The notes under the pieces were generated by a model that saw only the letters and a program-made list of their open reading frames with translations, made no database searches and was not told the origin of the DNA. A stretch of 64,000 bases of DNA from a virus. The translations under genes and the position numbers were made by a program. The DNA lies in the IMG/VR virus record IMGVR_UViG_3300032245_001466, positions 1 to 64,000 of that record. One strand, given 5' to 3'. This document shows, in pieces, positions 62,463 to 64,000 of this stretch (the stretch's first letter is position 1; each line of letters begins with the position of its first letter).

Positions 62463-64000
62463 ATGGCAGTAAAATTTCTAGCTGGTATTGACCTTCAGAA
62501 AAATGAGCTGCTAAATGCTGCTATTCAAAATCTGCCAACTGCTCCGCCAAGTCCAGTTCAGGGGCAAATTTATTACGACACTGCTGCTGACGCCATTAAG
62601 GTTTGGGACGGAGCTGCCTGGCAAACTCTTGCCACTGGTGGCGGAACAGTTACTTCCGTTGGCGCATCCAGTCCGCTTGCGTCGACCGGCGGCAGCACCC
62701 CAACAATTAGTATTCAGGACGGCACAACCATTCAGAAGGGCGCGGTTCAGCTTGAGGACTCAACAAGCAGCACCTCAACAAGCAAGGCTGCAACGCCAAA
62801 TAGCGTCAAGACTGCTTATGATACGGCTGCTGCCAAAGCAAACCCATCAGACGTTACGTACATTGGTACGACTAGCGTTGCCCTTAATCGATCATCTGCA
62901 AATCTTGCCCTTACCGGAATTACCAGCGTCACCATGCCGGGCTCCACTTCTGGTAGTGCGCAAATTATCCCGTCAGCGGTTGCCGGAACTGGCACCGTTA
63001 TTACACTTCCGGCAACAACCGGCACAGTTGCTTTAACAAGCAATAAGATTTCAGATTTTGCCTCAAGCACATCTTCTGAGCTTGCGGGAAAAATCTCTGA
63101 CGAGACTGGTACTGGCGCGCTCGTCTTTGCCAATACGCCAACACTTGTAACGCCAATTCTTGGAACGCCACAAAGCGCCACGCTAACAAACGCAACTGGG
63201 CTTCCAATTAGCACAGGTGTCTCTGGTCTTGGAACTGGCGTTGCGACGTTCCTTGCAACTCCATCTTCAGCAAACCTCATCAGCGCAATTACCGATGAGA
63301 CCGGAACCGGTGCGTTGGTATTTGCTAACACCCCAACGCTCGTCACGCCAAACATTGGCGTAGCAACTGGTACAAGCCTGGTGCTTTCTGGTGATTTGAC
63401 GGTCAACGGAACCACAACAACAATTAACTCGACAACTATTACGGTCGACGACAAGAACATTGAACTCGGCTCTGTTGCAAGTCCAACAGATGCCGGTGCT
63501 GATGGTGGCGGTATCACCCTCAAGGGCACCACGGACAAGACGATCAACTGGGTTGATGCGACCGACGCATGGACCTCATCGGAACACGTTAATCTCCTTG
63601 CCGGCAAGGCGTATTACATTAACGGAGCCTTAGTTCTTAGCGGCACAACTCTTGGCAGCGGAGTTACTGGCTCCAGCCTAACGTCGGTTGGAACTATTGG
63701 TACTGGCGTTTGGCAGGGAACAGCCGTTGGCATCTCTTACGGTGGTACTGGGGCAACCAGCGCTAGCGCAGCACGAACGGCCCTTGGGCTTGCTATTGGC
63801 ACTGATGTCCAGGCTTATAACAGCACACTCGCGGCGGTTGCTGGCGGAACGTACAGCGGTGATGACAGCATAACGACTGTTGGCACAATTTCTGCTGGCA
63901 CATGGAACGGCACAGACATTGCCGTAGCCGACGGCGGAACTGGCGCAAGCACGGCCGCAGGGGCAAAGACCAACCTTGGATTTATGACCCGCTACAGCAC
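62463..64000 (+). CDS. Tail fibre protein (3' truncated by window)
   Basis: At least 512 aa, open to the right edge. [20 protein letters not shown] and [20 protein letters not shown] start a typical fibre N-terminus. Then long runs of [12 protein letters not shown] and [20 protein letters not shown] (the latter twice), and [17 protein letters not shown] and [17 protein letters not shown] repeats. These are fibre shaft motifs that trimerise. GGAG precedes ATG 62463. Confidence 0.8.
   Translation, partial: MAVKFLAGIDLQKNELLNAAIQNLPTAPPSPVQGQIYYDTAADAIKVWDGAAWQTLATGGGTVTSVGASSPLASTGGSTPTISIQDGTTIQKGAVQLEDSTSSTSTSKAATPNSVKTAYDTAAAKANPSDVTYIGTTSVALNRSSANLALTGITSVTMPGSTSGSAQIIPSAVAGTGTVITLPATTGTVALTSNKISDFASSTSSELAGKISDETGTGALVFANTPTLVTPILGTPQSATLTNATGLPISTGVSGLGTGVATFLATPSSANLISAITDETGTGALVFANTPTLVTPNIGVATGTSLVLSGDLTVNGTTTTINSTTITVDDKNIELGSVASPTDAGADGGGITLKGTTDKTINWVDATDAWTSSEHVNLLAGKAYYINGALVLSGTTLGSGVTGSSLTSVGTIGTGVWQGTAVGISYGGTGATSASAARTALGLAIGTDVQAYNSTLAAVAGGTYSGDDSITTVGTISAGTWNGTDIAVADGGTGASTAAGAKTNLGFMTRYS

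Overview
The window is about 64 kb of a virulent, tailed double-stranded DNA phage, most likely a siphovirus of an actinobacterium. It holds a tape measure protein (cut by the left edge), a large modular tail protein, endolysin and holin, both terminase subunits, portal, an HK97-type capsid protein with its protease, and a phage replication set (DnaC-type loader, SSB, RusA, annealing protein, PD-(D/E)XK exonuclease). No integrase or lysogeny repressor is seen. The actinobacterial host is an inference from the C39-type endolysin, the HTH plus Mre11-like gene pair, several leaderless start codons and strong hairpins without U-tracts; it is not proven.

Layout. 1-9.3 kb (+): tail genes, endolysin, holin and a basic peptide, closed by a strong terminator. 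9.4-10.8 kb (+): HTH protein and metallophosphoesterase. 10.8-16.1 kb (-): head-closure and connector proteins, a small protein, the major capsid protein, and a 722-residue prohead-protease polyprotein that carries a complete Dps-like ferritin domain. 16.2-29.0 kb (+): portal fusion protein, HNH nuclease, then a tightly overlapping replication and recombination operon and accessory genes (MazG, glycosyltransferase, many small unknowns).

29.1-45.4 kb is the most unusual part: two facing arrays of small genes in which nearly every gene or gene pair is its own transcription unit. The plus-strand array (12 units, 29.1-35.3 kb) has no TTGACA; each unit starts with a 13-nt palindrome with a TCC loop, then an element close to ACCTAAATGAATC and one close to GGCATTCT at invariant spacing, a leader hairpin and a Shine-Dalgarno. 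Stop codons in all frames and a terminator hairpin separate the units. The minus-strand array (35.4-45.4 kb) has 14 canonical TTGACR-17/18-TATAAT promoters. Thirteen have a perfect palindrome 5' of them: twelve are 9-12 bp stems around a 4-nt loop (mostly UCCG) whose arm sequence differs every time, and one is a short degenerate stem. Two stretches of the minus array look like structured non-coding RNAs. Its recognisable proteins (RadC/JAB, DUF932, Api92-like DUF1281, DUF7249) are ones often carried by phages and plasmids in early or anti-defence regions.

45.5-47.4 kb (+) is an eight-gene operon of small proteins. 47.5-55.2 kb (-) holds a zinc ribbon, tRNA-Ile, a free-standing sigma-70 region 4 protein, two HExxH proteins, a ParB-like protein, two glycosyltransferases with a GDP-mannose 3,5-epimerase, a secreted double-psi-barrel-like protein, tRNA-Arg and an HTH protein; a thioredoxin gene pair sits among them on the plus strand. 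55.3-55.5 kb is a gene-free block of four tandem hairpins. 55.5-59.8 kb (+) holds a second ParB-like protein, an Nmad1-like protein, an FkbM-type methyltransferase and small unknowns. 59.8-61.7 kb (-) is terminase, and 61.8-64 kb (+) starts the tail-fibre genes, running off the right edge.
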